Below, one piece after another: positions 9,428 to 17,779 of a stretch of DNA of 64,000 nucleotides. Position numbers and translations under genes: made by a program. Every line of letters begins with the position of its first letter. Positions within the stretch are counted from its first letter, which is position 1. The notes under the pieces are model-generated. The model worked only from the letters and a program-made list of their open reading frames with translations. It ran no database searches and was not told the DNA's origin. Source of the DNA: Bacillota bacterium (GTDB lineage: Bacteria > Bacillota > Proteinivoracia > UBA4975 > VEMY01); the NCBI GenBank assembly GCA_009711825.1, contig VEMY01000032.1, positions 48,972-112,971 on the forward strand, given 5' to 3'.

Positions 9428-12106
9428 CTAACGTGAAAGCTCTGCGGACAACAACCTCAGCAGCTCGGCGCGCTTCAGGGGCTTTGCCAAATGACCATTA
9501 CAGCCAGCCTCCATCATCGTCATGACCTCGTCATCATAGGCATAGGCGGTTAGTGCAATTAGCTTGACCGGCTGCCGCCCCTGGGCCCTCTCTATTTGCC
9601 GTATCAGCTTCGTCGCTTCTAACCCGTTGAGCTTCGGCATCTGTATATCCATTAGAATTAAATCATACAAATTGGTCTTAAACTTGGAAACAGCCTCTTG
9701 GCCATTACAAGCAATATCAAGTTGCACACCGGTGTTCCGCAGAAATGCACTGATTAACATTCGGGAGTCTTCTGAATCCTCTGCCAGCAGCACCCGCTCG
9801 CCACTACCTATAAAAGCTGGATGGCTCCCAGGACCAATGTTTTTTGAAATTGCAATCGTTTCCCGCAAATGTGCGTAAAGTTCCGCTTGCCGAATTGGCT
9901 TTGTCAAATAATTGTTAGCGCCAATTGAGGCGTTAAGGCAGAGAAACCGGTCGATATCCCCTGGCTTAATCAAGACCAGGACTTGTGCCTGTTCATACAA
10001 TGACTGAATTCTCGATATACACTCCGCCAAGTCTGGGGTTTCCCAGGCAATGAGCAAGAGAACTTGTCCCCTGGGATTTCCCTCCTGGGCGAGGATAAAC
10101 GTTTCAAATTCTAATTTATCGCCAAAACAATTAACTCGTGTGCCCGCGAGCATTGACCCGATTGCTTTCCTGGTCACCCAACAGCTGTCCAAGACAATAA
10201 TCTCTCCAGCGAAGGCAGGTGGTTGCAACGGGGCAGCCATCTGCTCAGTGGCAACCAGCCGAGCATTGAAGCAAAATTTGCTGCCCTTGCCCGGTTCGCT
10301 GGTCACCGTAATTGTTCCGCCCATTAGGTGCACTAAGTGCCTGACAATTGAAAGTCCCAACCCGCTGCTGCTGCGAACCTCCCCAGCGCTGGCTTGATGT
10401 TGAGTAAAGGGTTCAAAAATATACACTTGTTTATGGACCGGAATTCCAATGCCTGTATCAGAGACCGAAAACAACAATTCATCGGGATTTGAACCTCGTG
10501 TTACCTGTAGAAAGACATTACCGTCGGAGGTGTTTTTTATTGCATTCTGCAGAAGGTTGATCAGAACCTGACGCAGGCGAATTGGATCTCCCAGTCGCTC
10601 TTCCTGAATTCCCGGCTCTATGTACCAGGCGAAAGCGAGGCCCTTTTTCAGCGCTGAGATCCCCATGTACTCACCAATTTCCTCAATCAGCTTCAGCACG
10701 CTAAATCTGGTTTCGGTCAGCTGCGTCGCCCCAGCCTCCAGTTTAGATATATCCATTATATTATTTATAAGCTCCAACAGATGATTGCCGGCAGTGGCAA
10801 AAACCCGGACGTAATGCTCTTGCTCGCTGGTCAGTTCTGTGTCATTCATCAGGTCACCCATGCCGATTATTGAGTTAAGGGTGGTCCGGATCTCATGACT
10901 GACATTGGCCAGGTACTGTCCCTTCAGCTGGTTTGCGGCCTCCGCAGCAGCAACTTCCTGACGCCAACGTGTTTCCTCGCATTTTTGAGCTGTAATATCT
11001 TCATGGCTGACAATAAACTGTTCTCCTGGGGCCTCCATCCGCCGAATCCGCCACAACCCCCACTTGTTTGAGCCCTGAACAGAACACATATGTTCAAATT
11101 CCCGCAGCTCTTCGCCGCTGGCAACCAGTGCCCCTAATTCCGCCAGCACCCGCTGACAGGCGGTATTTTTACCCCCGGACAACAATCCGCAGAGTTCGGC
11201 AAAATTACTCCCCACTAGTACATCTTTGCCTGCTGGCAGAGTCAATCTGTTCTGTATGCTTTCCAGCCAGGGATTGTTATAAGCCAAGATATTGGCTTTC
11301 GCATCGAGAACCAGTATTTGATTTGTCACACTGTCGCCGATTGAGCGCAGCAATTTCTCAGACACCTTCCGCTCCGCCTCGGCCCTTTTTTGCTCACTGA
11401 CATCATTGACGATGGAAAACAATAGTGGCTTGCTGTCAGAGAAAATCGGACCGCTGTAGATCTCCACATCCCGCAGCTCTCCGGATGCCAGACGATGTTT
11501 CAGCAAGAAATGCTGATGACCAGACGCAATTGTCTGGTTAATGTTCGCCATAACTTCCTCCTGGCTCTGGATGTTAATGTCGGTCAACTTCAATGAAGTC
11601 AACTCTTCCCGGGAATAGCCGTAAAAATTACATGCGGCAGTGTTGGCGTCAACAATTTCCGTTGTGACTGTGTCAATGAGCAAAATAACGGCATGGCTAG
11701 TCTCAAACAAACTCTTACAAATCTTGCTACAGTCTTGATTAGCAACTTCACAATCCAATGCCGTCTGGCACAGCCCTATATAGCCCAGGAAGTCACCTGT
11801 TTCTGAGCTAAGCGGCTGCCCTTCTAATGTCACCCATTTATAAACCCCGTCACGATGCATCAGGCGGACAGTATGTGAAAACGGTTTTCGTCGCTCAAAA
11901 TGAGTCTGAAACGTCTCCAGAAAAGACTGCAAATCCGCGCTGTATACACCCTGATACCACCCATTACCCGCTTCTTCAGCTGCAGTTTTGCCCCGAAACT
12001 GCAGCCATGCTTTATTGAAATACACGACTGTGCCATTCTGATTAGCATACCAGAGCGGCGCAGAAAGTACATCCCAACCAGGGGTCAAGATGGCAATTTC
12101 GGCCAT
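9428..12106 (-). CDS. Hybrid histidine kinase with three PAS domains and two receivers
   Basis: First gene of the operon, 892 residues from the ATG at 12106. That ATG has GGAGGT 6 nt upstream; the in-frame ATG at 12124 lies upstream of that site and is rejected. Three PAS-like domains (about 10-115, 125-240 and 255-375) precede the HisKA box YLANVSHEIRTTLN (His about 404) and a HATPase with LLQNAIKNT, DTGIGIP and SSGLGLS. The first receiver-like domain is degenerate: the phosphoacceptor site reads LLLIAWETP without Asp. The second is complete (AEDSED, LILMDIQMPKLNG, AKPL). There is no HPt, so phosphoryl flow would need an HPt in trans, which the two sister kinases could supply. No transmembrane segment is seen, so the signal is probably cytoplasmic. 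Confidence 0.9.
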   Translation of the reverse strand: MAEIAILTPGWDVLSAPLWYANQNGTVVYFNKAWLQFRGKTAAEEAGNGWYQGVYSADLQSFLETFQTHFERRKPFSHTVRLMHRDGVYKWVTLEGQPLSSETGDFLGYIGLCQTALDCEVANQDCSKICKSLFETSHAVILLIDTVTTEIVDANTAACNFYGYSREELTSLKLTDINIQSQEEVMANINQTIASGHQHFLLKHRLASGELRDVEIYSGPIFSDSKPLLFSIVNDVSEQKRAEAERKVSEKLLRSIGDSVTNQILVLDAKANILAYNNPWLESIQNRLTLPAGKDVLVGSNFAELCGLLSGGKNTACQRVLAELGALVASGEELREFEHMCSVQGSNKWGLWRIRRMEAPGEQFIVSHEDITAQKCEETRWRQEVAAAEAANQLKGQYLANVSHEIRTTLNSIIGMGDLMNDTELTSEQEHYVRVFATAGNHLLELINNIMDISKLEAGATQLTETRFSVLKLIEEIGEYMGISALKKGLAFAWYIEPGIQEERLGDPIRLRQVLINLLQNAIKNTSDGNVFLQVTRGSNPDELLFSVSDTGIGIPVHKQVYIFEPFTQHQASAGEVRSSSGLGLSIVRHLVHLMGGTITVTSEPGKGSKFCFNARLVATEQMAAPLQPPAFAGEIIVLDSCWVTRKAIGSMLAGTRVNCFGDKLEFETFILAQEGNPRGQVLLLIAWETPDLAECISRIQSLYEQAQVLVLIKPGDIDRFLCLNASIGANNYLTKPIRQAELYAHLRETIAISKNIGPGSHPAFIGSGERVLLAEDSEDSRMLISAFLRNTGVQLDIACNGQEAVSKFKTNLYDLILMDIQMPKLNGLEATKLIRQIERAQGRQPVKLIALTAYAYDDEVMTMMEAGCNGHLAKPLKRAELLRLLSAELSR

Positions 12107-12284
12107 TAATACACCTCCGCGCATAATTTTGCTTTACAAATCTAGACGAATACCAACTCTCACTTGTCAACATACAGTATAAACTCTAATTTAGTGTACT
12201 TTGACAAGCCTTACCCATTACCTCCCAACGACACACCCAAAAACAGGGGCAAAACCTGCTCAATATTAATGTCCCTAGTGCTCA
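12107..12284 (-). promoter_or_regulatory. Leader region of the signalling operon, weak promoter candidate
   Basis: This non-coding stretch precedes the first kinase. On the minus strand TTGACA (12170-12165) is followed after 18 nt by TCTAGA (12146-12141), which matches only half of a -10 consensus. The best recognisable element is the GGAGGT ribosome site at 12113-12118. The upstream nitroreductase terminator isolates this operon from read-through. The promoter assignment is weak. Confidence 0.25.
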
Positions 12285-12311
12285 CAAAAAAGAACTGCCC
12301 GAAGGCAGTCC
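12285..12311 (-). terminator. Rho-independent terminator of the nitroreductase gene
   Basis: On the minus strand ACTGCC, a TTCG tetraloop and GGCAGT are followed by TCTTTTTTG. It lies 9 nt after the nitroreductase stop, between that gene and the signalling operon on the same strand. Confidence 0.8.
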
Positions 12312-12319
12312 TTTAGGGA

Positions 12320-12902
12320 TTATGGTTGATATAGATTATAGAAAACCAATTGCTCCAGTGACTTCTTGGCCTGGATTTTCGGGGGAGAATCCGGGTAACC
12401 GAAAGCGATAATCTCCGAGGCAATACTGTCTGCCGGTAAATGCAACAGGCTCCCTACTTTTGTAACATCAAAGTACGAAACCCAAGTCGAATAGATGCCA
12501 GCCGACAACGCCTGCAGAACCATATGGGTGCCTGGAATCTTCGTCTGATGCTCTTCCATATTCAGGCTGCCGTAAAGTTCGTTGTCCAGCGCCCGAAATT
12601 CCGCCGCCAAATGGGGAAACCGCGCCGCCTGCACATCTCTGCCTCCCCGTTCAGCCGCCACAATTACAGTTACCAAGACAATTAACAATGGCGCTGATTT
12701 CAACCAGCGCTGATTATAGGCAGCCTCGGCGACCTGGGCAATCAAGTCTTTATCGGTAAGTACACCAAATTTCCAGGACTGTTCATTTCCACCCGAGGGC
12801 GACAGCCTGCCCGCTTCTAATATTGATTGGCACCACTTCCTTCGGAATTGGCTTGTCGCTGAACTTGCGTACGCTACAACGTTTGGCGAGTAAATCCAGC
12901 AT
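12320..12902 (-). pseudogene. Nitroreductase-family FMN protein, split by a one-base frameshift
   Basis: The N-terminus typical of the family, MLDLLAKRCSVRKFSDKPIP, starts at ATG 12902 behind GAGGAGGAG. After KEVV the frame is lost, and the rest (SILEAGRLSPSGGNEQSWKF onward to the stop at 12320) continues one base over. Removing one of the two paired bases at 12829-12830 gives a continuous protein of about 193 residues with the FMN-binding Arg/Ser region and the PSGGNEQ segment. The upstream part of the longer open frame (13012-12903) is therefore not real protein. In this family the enzyme reduces nitro compounds, quinones or flavins with NAD(P)H. The base could be a real mutation or a sequencing error in a short C run. 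The gene is monocistronic, with its own terminator. Confidence 0.8.
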
Positions 12903-12974
12903 AAATCTCCTCCTCGTCTGAAAACATATTTCTTTTTGTCTCCCAAACCAGATAATCGCTTGCGTTTGTATACC

Positions 12975-13001
12975 AAATAGCCCAAAAGGGCTATTTTTTT
13001 T
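12975..13001 (+). terminator. Terminator-like hairpin with no plus-strand gene before it
   Basis: AAATAGCCC, loop AAAA, GGGCTATTT, then a run of eight T on the plus strand. This is a textbook intrinsic terminator, yet upstream on this strand lies only the antisense of the nitroreductase gene. It may end an antisense transcript. Alternatively, on the minus strand the dyad may act as an operator just upstream of a TATAC-like -10 of the nitroreductase gene. Confidence 0.5.
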
Positions 13002-13124
13002 GAATATTTCACCCTCCAGCCTCATATATCTAGCTCACCTGCACAATTTTCAGACATCCCGGCATAATTCCGGAAAAAATTGGCAGAATACCCGCTACCA
13101 AAAAAATAAGGAGGTGCAAGAAAC

Positions 13125-14072
13125 ATGCGGAACAAACTCTTAATTATTACTGCCGCATTGGTGTTGGTTCTTACCCCAGGTATTGGGCAAACGGCTGAGA
13201 ACTCTTGGGATAACTTGGTATGGGTAGACATGGCCAGTGACAAACCTGCCATCGCAGGCATAAACCCAATGGGGAATAATATATCTGGCAAACCCACTGC
13301 CTTGGACATCGTAGGTGAAACAGCAGGACGCTACGCAATAGATGAAAATTATATGTATTTTGAGCTTCATATCAATGGACTTGTTGATTTAGAAAGCAAC
13401 CATCAATTATCATGGACTGCGCACTTTTTCCTGACCGACAAAACTTTCCCAAAAAACACCGGTGAGTTTAATCAGGCCATCTTGATGGTTGGGTTGCAAA
13501 CTAGTAAAAGCGGCAATAAATCCGACATAAAGATTGTATTAGGTAAACTCGGAAGCCCGGGACAGAACCTAACGGTTCTCCGAACCTACAATCATGAAGA
13601 TTACTATCAGTTGCCTGTTGACAGTAAGATAGTGCGCTGGAAAGTCCCCTTTAACCATCTCAAAGAAAATATCGATACTGCACTATATTACACCATGACC
13701 ACCACAACCGATAACAATTTTGCGCCAAATACTGATTGGTTCGGCTGGCAACTCCTGGAGTTAGACGACGACAACGGCGATGACAATGGCGACGACAACG
13801 GTGATGACAATGGCGATGACAATGGTGATGACAACGGCGACGACAACGGTGATGACAATGGCGACGACAACGGTGATGACAATGGCGATGACAATGGTGA
13901 TGACAACGGTGATGACAACGGCGACGACAACGGTGATGACAACGGCGACGACAACGGTGATGATGACACCGAAGAGAGCCTCCCGGTCACCGGTGGCGCC
14001 ACCATGCCACTGTTTGCACTAGGCTACAGCGCAGTGGCAGCTGGCTTCTTGCTGCTTAAGCACTACCTGTAG
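13125..14072 (+). CDS. LPXTG cell-wall-anchored protein with Asp-Asp-Asn-Gly repeat stalk
   Basis: A 315-residue secreted protein. A signal peptide (MRNKLLIITAALVLVLTPG, cleavage near QTA-EN) leads to an unrecognised domain of about 190 residues with many beta-type segments and aromatic residues. Then come sixteen DDNG units (residues about 215-278), the sortase motif LPVTGG, a hydrophobic helix and the tail KHYL. This is the standard layout for sortase coupling to peptidoglycan, with the acidic repeat as a spacer that may bind calcium. AAGGAGGTG stands 8 nt before the ATG. The gene is single, with a terminator after it. No sortase gene lies in the window. The function of the N-terminal domain is unknown. 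Confidence 0.8.
   Translation: MRNKLLIITAALVLVLTPGIGQTAENSWDNLVWVDMASDKPAIAGINPMGNNISGKPTALDIVGETAGRYAIDENYMYFELHINGLVDLESNHQLSWTAHFFLTDKTFPKNTGEFNQAILMVGLQTSKSGNKSDIKIVLGKLGSPGQNLTVLRTYNHEDYYQLPVDSKIVRWKVPFNHLKENIDTALYYTMTTTTDNNFAPNTDWFGWQLLELDDDNGDDNGDDNGDDNGDDNGDDNGDDNGDDNGDDNGDDNGDDNGDDNGDDNGDDNGDDNGDDNGDDDTEESLPVTGGATMPLFALGYSAVAAGFLLLKHYL
13767..13958 (+). repeat. 12-bp tandem repeat, 16 units, coding DDNG
   Basis: Sixteen in-frame copies of GAYGACAAYGGY. Units differ only at third positions, and blocks of units recur in the same order (units 3-5 match units 9-11). This is the mark of duplication by slippage or unequal recombination, so copy number is likely to vary between strains. 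Confidence 0.95.
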
Positions 14073-14081
14073 GTTGATACC

Positions 14082-14119
14082 AACACTGACCAACCCTATT
14101 GGCTGGTCAGTGTTTTTTT
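14082..14119 (+). terminator. Terminator after the LPXTG gene
   Basis: Eleven-base stem AACACTGACCA / TGGTCAGTGTT followed by seven T, 10 nt after the LPXTG stop codon. The last bases overlap the stop of the convergent exonuclease gene. Confidence 0.85.
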
Positions 14120-14873
14120 ATAGCGCTAATTCTAACCCCACTGGGCAATGATCGCTGCCCATTACCTCTGCTTCAATCTGCGCGTCCGTCAGTTTGTCTT
14201 TCAGTCGTTGTGAAACCAGAAAATAATCAATTCTCCAGCCGGAATTCCGCTCCCGCGCGTTACGCATATATGACCACCATGTGTATGCGCCGGTTTTCTC
14301 GGGATAAAAGTGCCGGAAAGTGTCAATAAAGCCTTGCTCCAAGAGCAGACCAAACTTCTCCCGCTCCTCATCAGTAAACCCGGCATTCTTCCGATTAGCA
14401 GCCGGATTTTTGATATCAATCTCTTTATGGGCCACATTCAAGTCGCCGCAAACAATAACCGGCTTTTGCCCATCCAACTCTCTGACGTAGTTACGGAAAA
14501 CATCCTCCCATTCCATTCGGTAGTCCAGCCGGGCGAGCCCGCGTTGGGAATTGGGAGTGTAGACATTGACCAAATAGAACTCCTCGAACTCCAGGCGGAT
14601 TACCCGCCCTTCCTGGTCATGCTCCTCAATACCCAGTCCGTATTCCACCGATACTGGTTCCCTGCGGCTGAATACCGCCGTGCCCGAATAACCTTTCTTA
14701 ACAGCGTAATTCCAATACTGTCGGTAGCCAGGCAACTCCAGCTCCACCTGCCCCGGTTGCAATTTGGTTTCCTGCAGGCAGATAATATCGCTATCTGCCC
14801 CTTCAATAAACTCAAGGCAGCCCTTCTTAATACAAGCCCGGAGGCCGTTGACATTCCAGGATATAAGTTTCAA
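14118..14873 (-). CDS. exoA: Exodeoxyribonuclease III (ExoA/Xth family AP endonuclease)
   Basis: A 251-residue member of the exonuclease III/EEP family, the usual length. Family motifs are visible in order: [10 protein letters not shown] at the N-terminus, LQETKL with the metal-binding Glu, the central AVFSRREP and [16 protein letters not shown] with the catalytic Asp/Asn, RIDYFL, and the C-terminal [10 protein letters not shown] with the catalytic His. It would cleave at abasic sites and remove damaged 3' ends in base-excision repair in the cytoplasm. The start is TTG at 14873 with GGGGGAG 4-5 nt upstream. It is monocistronic and divergent from the GntR regulator. Confidence 0.93.
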   Translation of the reverse strand: MKLISWNVNGLRACIKKGCLEFIEGADSDIICLQETKLQPGQVELELPGYRQYWNYAVKKGYSGTAVFSRREPVSVEYGLGIEEHDQEGRVIRLEFEEFYLVNVYTPNSQRGLARLDYRMEWEDVFRNYVRELDGQKPVIVCGDLNVAHKEIDIKNPAANRKNAGFTDEEREKFGLLLEQGFIDTFRHFYPEKTGAYTWWSYMRNARERNSGWRIDYFLVSQRLKDKLTDAQIEAEVMGSDHCPVGLELAL

Positions 14874-14966
14874 ATTGTCTCCCCCGCTTATTATAATAAA
14901 CTTTATCGAGAGCTTGTCCCGATTATAAGTAATTTCTTTACCGGTCGTAGATTTCCTCCCTCACAG

Positions 14967-15016
14967 AAAAATTCAATGGTATAACTTATATTTATTATGG
15001 AATTTTATGCTATAAT
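14967..15016 (+). promoter_or_regulatory. Promoter/operator region of the GntR regulator, shared 32-bp element
   Basis: Positions 14967-14998 contain ATTCAATGGTATAACTT and an AT-rich tail. They match 20067-20098, upstream of the GH4 glycosidase, at 27 of 32 positions. A TATAAT (15011-15016) follows. The shared element is the best candidate for the regulator's operator, giving autoregulation plus control of the sugar genes. A shorter TTGGTAT core recurs at 19650-19656. Confidence 0.55.
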
Positions 15017-15068
15017 ATTCAGTAGCGCTCTAGCATTGACGCTAACCTTATAATCGGAGGAAGAATAT

Positions 15069-15770
15069 ATGAGTCCTAAATATAAGCAAATTTCTGCCGC
15101 CATTGAGCATGATATTAAAAGCGGAAAATACGATGCGACCAACAAACTGCCTACCGAAGACGACCTGATTGAACTGCATCAGGTTAGCCGCAACACCGTA
15201 CGTAAGGCCATCGATCTGCTGGTCAAACGCGGCATTATTATGCCAATCCAGGGTAGCGGCATGTTTTTGCGTAAGGCCCCCACCGAAGGCTGTATCAATC
15301 TGGAAGAATTCCGCGGCCTTACTGCCAGTTTCAGCAATGTCAAATCGGAAATTATCGACTTCAAGCTGATTGACGCCAGCGAAGACCTGGCCGAAATTAT
15401 GCAATGCGCTCCCGGGACCCCGCTTTACTTTATCGAACGACTGCGTATAATTGACGGCAAAAAATTTGTCATCGAGTACTCACACTTCAACAAGGAAATC
15501 ATCCCCTATTTGAACCGGGAAATAATAAGCGGCTCCATTTACCGCTATATATCTGAAGACTTGAAAAAACAAATTGGCTATGTCGACCGAATTATCGAAG
15601 CTGCCAAGCTCACTGAGCATGACGCAAAAATCCTCGATCTGTCACCGGGGGACCCCGCTCTTGTCTCCATCAACCGGGCAATGCTAAAAAGCGGTGTAAT
15701 CTTCGATTACTCCATCGACATCCACAACTACAAATATACCAAGTTTCTAAAGCTGTCCAATTTCGTCTAA
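15069..15770 (+). CDS. GntR-family (HutC/UTRA) transcription regulator
   Basis: A 233-residue regulator. Residues 1-68 form the winged helix of the GntR family (KYKQISAAIEHDIKSGKY, then LPTEDDLIELHQVSRNTVRKA and IQGSGMFL). Residues about 85-230 form a UTRA effector domain, which in this subfamily binds a sugar phosphate or related small molecule (PLYFIERLRIIDGKKFVIEYSHFN). The ATG is preceded by ATCGGAGGAAG. It lies beside, and convergent to, the PTS operon. With the shared upstream elements this makes it the likely local regulator of beta-disaccharide use, relieved by the phosphorylated sugar. The effector is inferred only. Confidence 0.88.
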   Translation: MSPKYKQISAAIEHDIKSGKYDATNKLPTEDDLIELHQVSRNTVRKAIDLLVKRGIIMPIQGSGMFLRKAPTEGCINLEEFRGLTASFSNVKSEIIDFKLIDASEDLAEIMQCAPGTPLYFIERLRIIDGKKFVIEYSHFNKEIIPYLNREIISGSIYRYISEDLKKQIGYVDRIIEAAKLTEHDAKILDLSPGDPALVSINRAMLKSGVIFDYSIDIHNYKYTKFLKLSNFV

Positions 15771-15775
15771 AATTC

Positions 15776-15806
15776 AACGGCGCTGCCCCCAGGCAAGCGC
15801 CGTTTG
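15776..15806. terminator. Hairpin between convergent GntR and PTS operon
   Basis: AACGGCGCT / AGCGCCGTT, a perfect nine-base stem with an 11-nt loop, lies in the 37-bp gap between the two convergent stop codons. The T tract is short on either strand, so it may be a weak bidirectional terminator. Confidence 0.55.
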
Positions 15807-15807
15807 C

Positions 15808-16119
15808 TTATGGAACTCGTTTGTAAAGCTCAATCATTTCTTCAGCCATAATCCGCAGGGTTTCTGCCGACATCATCAAATCCTCGGCATGGATAAGTAG
15901 CAGCTTAATCTCGGTACTCTCACCTGCTGCCTCCCTTTGGATTAACTTGGCATGGGCTTTATGTCCCTGCTCAAAACTTTCGTTTCCTTCCGCCATCAGT
16001 TCTTCTGCCCGGGCAAAATCGCTGTTTTTTGCGGCGGTGATGGCCTCTACATAGCTTGAGCGGGCAGAGCCGTTAAAGGATATCATCTCAAAACAGATTA
16101 ACTCCAGTCCTTCCATCAT
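15808..16119 (-). CDS. PTS lactose/cellobiose-family EIIA component
   Basis: About 103 residues, the normal size of a stand-alone lactose/cellobiose EIIA. MEGLELICFEMISFNGSARS matches the family start. The all-helical body carries GHKAHAKLIQ, with the phospho-accepting His, and HAEDLMMSA. It takes a phosphoryl group from HPr and passes it to the Cys of EIIB. The likely start is ATG 16119 or the adjacent ATG 16116 behind GGGGGTG. The first makes an ATGA overlap with the GH1 stop codon. It is the last gene of the minus-strand sugar operon. Confidence 0.9.
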   Translation of the reverse strand: MMEGLELICFEMISFNGSARSSYVEAITAAKNSDFARAEELMAEGNESFEQGHKAHAKLIQREAAGESTEIKLLLIHAEDLMMSAETLRIMAEEMIELYKRVP

Positions 16120-17564
16120 ACACCCCCTGTGCATTGACTTTCCATGCAATTGGCGCCATTGGCAGCAATTACCTGCTTATACCAATAAAATGAGTCTTTT
16201 TTTATTCTTTTCAGGCTACCGCCCTCATAATCGACATAGACCAGGCCATACCGCTTTTGGAATCCGTTCAACCAGCTGAATAAATCGGTGAAAGACCAGG
16301 TGCAATATCCCCAAAGCTCCACCCCTTCCACCAGAGCAGCATGGCAGGCAGCAATGTGTTTTGCCAGATAATCGATGCGGTAGGGATCTCTAATCGCTCC
16401 GTTTTCCGCCTTGTCGAAGGCGCCCAGGCCGTTTTCACTGATCAATACCGGCAGGTTGTAACGGTCCTTTAGCTGAACCATTCCATAGCGCAGGCCGTCG
16501 GAATCAATGGCCCAATCCCAATCAGTATATTCAATATTGGGATTAAAGACCTGCTTGTAAAGACCCGGCACTCCGCTTTCGGCCTGTGTCCCCTTTTTGC
16601 CAGTAGTGTTTAGCGAACCCAGGGACACACCATCCAGGGGGTTATGGGCAATCATGGCGGTTTGGTAATAGTTGATGCCGATGAAGTCCGCCAACCTGGC
16701 CCCCTCCTGGAGCACGGCGTTGTCGTCTTCGGTCACAGCTGGCATTACACCAAGCTGAGAAAAGTAATCCACTCCCCGGTCGGGATACCCTCCCCGGTAA
16801 TAGATATCCAGCAGCCACCAGCAGGTGGTAGCATAATAATTAGCCAACGCCTTACGGTCTTCCACACTATCGCTGGCAGCATAACCGGGGGTAAAGGCGA
16901 TGGAAGAACCGATATATCCGGGATACCTTCGCTCCTTAAACAATTTTACCACAGTTGCATGGGTCAGGGCAGTGATATGATATGTGTGCAGGTACTCCCT
17001 GAGACATGACATGCCGGGGGGATGCAGGGCCAGCAAATAACCCAACTGGGTAAAGATATTTGGCTCATTTAATACAATCCAGTATTTTACTTTGTCCCCC
17101 AGAGCCACAAAGCAAGTCTCGGCATACCGAGCAAAATCTTTGATTATCTCCCGGGACTGCCAACCGCCATACTTATCTTGGAGGGCCTGGGGTAAATCCC
17201 AATGATACAACGTTACAATCGGCTCAATGCCGCTGCTTACCAGCTCATCCACCAAATTTTTATAAAATTCCAGCCCCGCCTGATTCACCTCGCCCGTACC
17301 ATTGGGAAAAATCCTGGTCCAGGCAATGGAAAAGCGATAGGACTTTAGGCCTAGCTCCTTCATCAACTGAATGTCTTCTAAATAACGATGATAGTGATCT
17401 GCAGCCACATCACCTGTTGTTCCCTTGTAGGTCTTGCCCGGCATCCGCACCCAGCGATCCCAAATAGACTCGCCTTTGCCGTCGGCGCTATGAGCCCCCT
17501 CCACCTGGTAGGCAGCGGAAGCGCTGCCCCAGAGAAAGTCTTTGGGGAAGCCGGCCCTAGTCAT
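16116..17564 (-). CDS. GH1 6-phospho-beta-glycosidase
   Basis: A 482-residue GH1 enzyme. FPKDFLWGSASAAYQVEGA is the family N-terminal signature. The acid/base Glu is E167 in VLNEPN and the nucleophile is E377 in ISENG. Near the C-terminus FSWLNGFQKRYGLVYVDY keeps the Ser, Lys and Tyr of the phosphate-binding loop known from LacG-type 6-phospho-beta-galactosidases, which separates it from plain beta-glucosidases. KKDSFYWYK follows. It would split a 6-phosphorylated beta-disaccharide brought in by the PTS. The start overlaps the small upstream gene by 8 nt and the stop overlaps EIIA, so translation is coupled. The exact sugar (gluco, galacto) cannot be read from the sequence. Confidence 0.9.
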   Translation of the reverse strand: MTRAGFPKDFLWGSASAAYQVEGAHSADGKGESIWDRWVRMPGKTYKGTTGDVAADHYHRYLEDIQLMKELGLKSYRFSIAWTRIFPNGTGEVNQAGLEFYKNLVDELVSSGIEPIVTLYHWDLPQALQDKYGGWQSREIIKDFARYAETCFVALGDKVKYWIVLNEPNIFTQLGYLLALHPPGMSCLREYLHTYHITALTHATVVKLFKERRYPGYIGSSIAFTPGYAASDSVEDRKALANYYATTCWWLLDIYYRGGYPDRGVDYFSQLGVMPAVTEDDNAVLQEGARLADFIGINYYQTAMIAHNPLDGVSLGSLNTTGKKGTQAESGVPGLYKQVFNPNIEYTDWDWAIDSDGLRYGMVQLKDRYNLPVLISENGLGAFDKAENGAIRDPYRIDYLAKHIAACHAALVEGVELWGYCTWSFTDLFSWLNGFQKRYGLVYVDYEGGSLKRIKKDSFYWYKQVIAANGANCMESQCTGGV

Positions 17565-17775
17565 ATGTCACCCGGAAGAACAGAGCAGGCCCGAATTCAG
17601 AGTTCTTTATTGCCTTCTTGGCGATGGCGGCTGCTTCTTCATTGCTTCCATCATGTTCAAAATACAGACTCATTTCTTCCCGTTTATGAAACCTGAAGTT
17701 TACCGAATCGATGGTCTTTCCATCCAATAACGAAATAATATAATCTCTTTTCAAGGGTGACTGCACAATAATCAT
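17557..17775 (-). CDS. Small conserved-looking protein of unknown function in the PTS operon
   Basis: Seventy-two residues from ATG 17775, which has AAGGGG 9 nt upstream. A TTG further up (17799) has no ribosome site. The sequence begins MIIVQSPLKRDYIISLLDG and ends FGPALFFRVTYD. It has mixed alpha/beta character, no membrane segment and no cysteines. It is tightly packed between the DUF3284-like gene (4 nt gap) and the GH1 gene (8 nt overlap), so it is almost certainly co-translated with the sugar genes. I do not recognise the family. Confidence 0.6.
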   Translation of the reverse strand: MIIVQSPLKRDYIISLLDGKTIDSVNFRFHKREEMSLYFEHDGSNEEAAAIAKKAIKNSEFGPALFFRVTYD

Positions 17776-17779
17776 TGTC

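Noticed and set aside
13688..14022. Long open frames in several frames and on both strands across the LPXTG repeat region
   Set aside because: They arise from the 12-bp repeat, which is open in other frames. They code low-complexity Ser-Pro-Leu or Met-Thr chains and have no ribosome sites.
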